A stretch of DNA of 64,000 nt from Rutidosis leptorrhynchoides (taxonomy: Eukaryota > Streptophyta > Magnoliopsida > Asterales > Asteraceae): the NCBI RefSeq assembly GCF_046630445.1, contig NC_092339.1, positions 76,402,001 through 76,466,000 of the forward strand, in the 5' to 3' direction. The notes beneath the pieces were generated by a model that was given only the letters and a program-made list of their open reading frames with translations, ran no database searches and was not told the origin of the DNA. Positions 62,348-64,000 of the stretch are shown here, in pieces. Within the stretch, counting starts at the first letter, position 1. The number at the start of each line of letters is the position of its first letter. A program made the translations under genes and the position numbers.

Positions 62348-63940
62348 CTAAAGCTCCAACGCTTTAATGTCTGCGAATGTAACGCCCTCGCGCTGGCTGA
62401 ATTCCTCCAGGGCAGGTATGCGGACCTTTTCAACTTCCTTCTTCGCTCTTGAAAGCGCTTCTTGAGCATCGTCGGTGGCACAAATTTCATTCGCCATGTC
62501 TGAAGGGAGGGGTTGAGAAAGATCGCCAAGCTGGCACAACAGATCATACCATTCACAGCGAGTGGCAAGTTTTAATGCTTGGGCATACGCCTGAAATTTT
62601 TCAGTGACTAGATTGGAATCCATCACTTTATCCGCGAATTCTGGTAGATATTTGACCAGCTGTGTGAATTCTTTTTCTGCACTTTCCGCTCTCTTTTTGA
62701 GTCTAGCGTTCTCCTCCATAGCCTTTTTAAGCTGCGCCTCAGCCCTTTGCGCTTTTCTTTCGTGAGCGTTGGCAATCTTCACTACATTATCATATTCATC
62801 TGACATCTCGGTGAAACGCTCCATGCTGTCTACAGTTAGACAAATTGCATTGTAGCAATTATGCAGTCGCTGTCTTGCAGCTTCGGGATATGATAGATTG
62901 CGATATTGCTCTTTTGTATCCTTAGGAATAAATTTGTAAAGCTTGCGGTATAGTTGATTGGCTTGTTCTGCTGCTGCGGTTTCTTCCGCATCATCTTCTC
63001 CTTCCTCCTCTCGATTAGATGCTTCTGCGTCAGAAGGAAGAGATAAATTTTCATGCCCGGGCTCTTCCAGAATATCTGCGGGGATGTTCCCAGTGATATT
63101 GTAGAGCGGTGTTGCTTCAGCGGATGAATCTGAAAGGACAACTACAAACAGATAAGCAAATATAGTAAGCTTATACGACAATAATACATGCGTAATAAAT
63201 ATATACTGCGAATACATAATCACTTACTCGCTTCTCGATCAGAAAGGGACCGCAGTCGTCTTTTGCGTGGAGTGGTGGCAGTTTCTGTAACTTTCCGCTT
63301 ACCGCGGTCTTCTCCACCAGAAATAAAGCATGTATTGATGATTGGCTCATCAATAGGAATAATCTCGCCGTCGCCATTTTTTAGGCGACGAGCAGGACTG
63401 ATCCTACTAATGTCTGTCGACCTCATGATTAGGTCAAGCGAAATCACTGCGACAATAAATTGTATAAGGTTTGCGAAGAATAAGCATAAGTGTATTATAT
63501 TAATACGTTGAGAAGAGTATAAGCGAAATACCATTATTTGTTTGGTCGACCAAAAGAGCGTCATAGTCGCTCCATGGCCATTGAATGGAGACCCTGCCAA
63601 TGTACAGTGGTATATTTGAATATGCTCGCAAAATTAGGCCCGCATTTTTGAGTGTCTTGAGAATGTCATTCTCAAGAACATCAAGTATAGGCTTCTCATT
63701 GAGAGTGGGATCAAGTTTTGTACACCATCTTCTTGGTATATCACTATCCACATAGGCGGTGTCGTTAATATAAAAGAAAGAACTGCGCCAGTTGCCGATT
63801 GAGTCTTTTGGCGATGTCATTGTGCCAAATTTGCTGCGGAATGAAAACCATCCCACATCGTACAGCACCAGGCTATTGCACGTGCGAAACACGTTTAGCA
63901 GCGGTTGTACGTTGGTGGCATTGCAAAACATCTCAAACAA
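62348..63940 (-). mobile_element. Antisense extra gene of the Tat-lineage element (putative gypsy-type transposon domain)
   Basis: Three - strand blocks look like exons of one gene. The first (about 63,940-63,530) encodes FEMFCNATNVQPLLNVFR, then GWFSFRSK, then NWRSSFFYIND, resembling the plant 'putative gypsy type transposon' (Transposase_28) domain. The second (about 63,460-63,230) is basic and Arg/Lys-rich, with a donor-like gtaagt at its end. The third (about 63,130-62,348) has an acidic stretch and a long Ala/Glu/Lys/Arg-rich coiled coil. Such antisense extra ORFs between pol and the 3' LTR are known in Tat-lineage gypsy elements. The gene may continue beyond the window. Function is unknown. 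Confidence 0.6.
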
Positions 63941-64000
63941 AACAATTTTATTAATTGCGTTTGGATGAAGCTACGCCATGGAAATCTTATAATACTCACA

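Overview
This window looks like a gene-poor stretch of a large, repeat-rich eudicot nuclear genome. The signs are split genes with GT-AG introns, plant-type Ty3/gypsy retroelements, MITEs, MULE-type elements and (TA)n/(ATT)n microsatellites. The style of the LTR families suggests Asteraceae, but that is an inference from memory, not something the sequence proves. I see no bacterial-type operon, CRISPR array, rRNA or tRNA gene.

Layout. (1) 1-10,376 is a stack of LTR retroelement remains. The 3' end of a chromovirus-like element (pol tail 3,165-3,494, 3' LTR 3,495-8,940) carries a 3.4-kb solo LTR (4,043-7,489, TSD ttatg) and abuts another LTR of that same family (1-3,164). Older LTR fragments follow to about 10.4 kb. 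(2) 10,377-12,850 holds an unclassified repeat and a fold-back element with telomere-like CCCTAAA repeats, sitting exactly between two (TA)n tracts. (3) 12,851-22,950 is the only clear host gene space. A 14-exon + strand gene encodes a 1,019-residue multi-pass membrane protein with a calcineurin-like metallophosphoesterase domain. It converges on a 4-exon - strand gene for a plastid heme oxygenase 2-type protein (HO2, 343 residues), with 448 bases between the stop codons. (4) 23,117-26,276 holds DNA transposons (a Harbinger-like element split by a MULE, and a Stowaway-like MITE) and a LINE fragment. The Harbinger/MULE pair starts only 167 bases upstream of the HO2 start codon. (5) 26,280-64,000 is one very deep nest. 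A Tat-lineage gypsy element (open at the right edge) contains a solo LTR (28,289-60,457). That contains a non-autonomous LTR element (30,332-59,464). That in turn contains two chromovirus-like gypsy elements, one on the - strand (35,787-41,734) and one on the + strand (41,913-55,379). Each of these four insertions has a matching 5-bp target duplication, one of them with one mismatch.

Function. The two host genes show no obvious functional link. The metallophosphoesterase protein has all the expected catalytic blocks and looks intact. The heme oxygenase has Arg where HO1-type enzymes have the heme-ligating His, as in HO2-type proteins regarded as lacking HO activity. The most unusual signals lie in the retroelements: an array of four hairpins with a constant loop and covarying stems in one LTR; an F-box/SEL1-like protein-coding ORF between the 5' LTR and gag of the + strand gypsy element; and a set of U3 and polypurine-tract modules shared between a non-autonomous element and the coding element nested in it. 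Coordinates of exons and element ends were read by eye from splice signals, reading-frame continuity, terminal inverted dinucleotides and target-site duplications.
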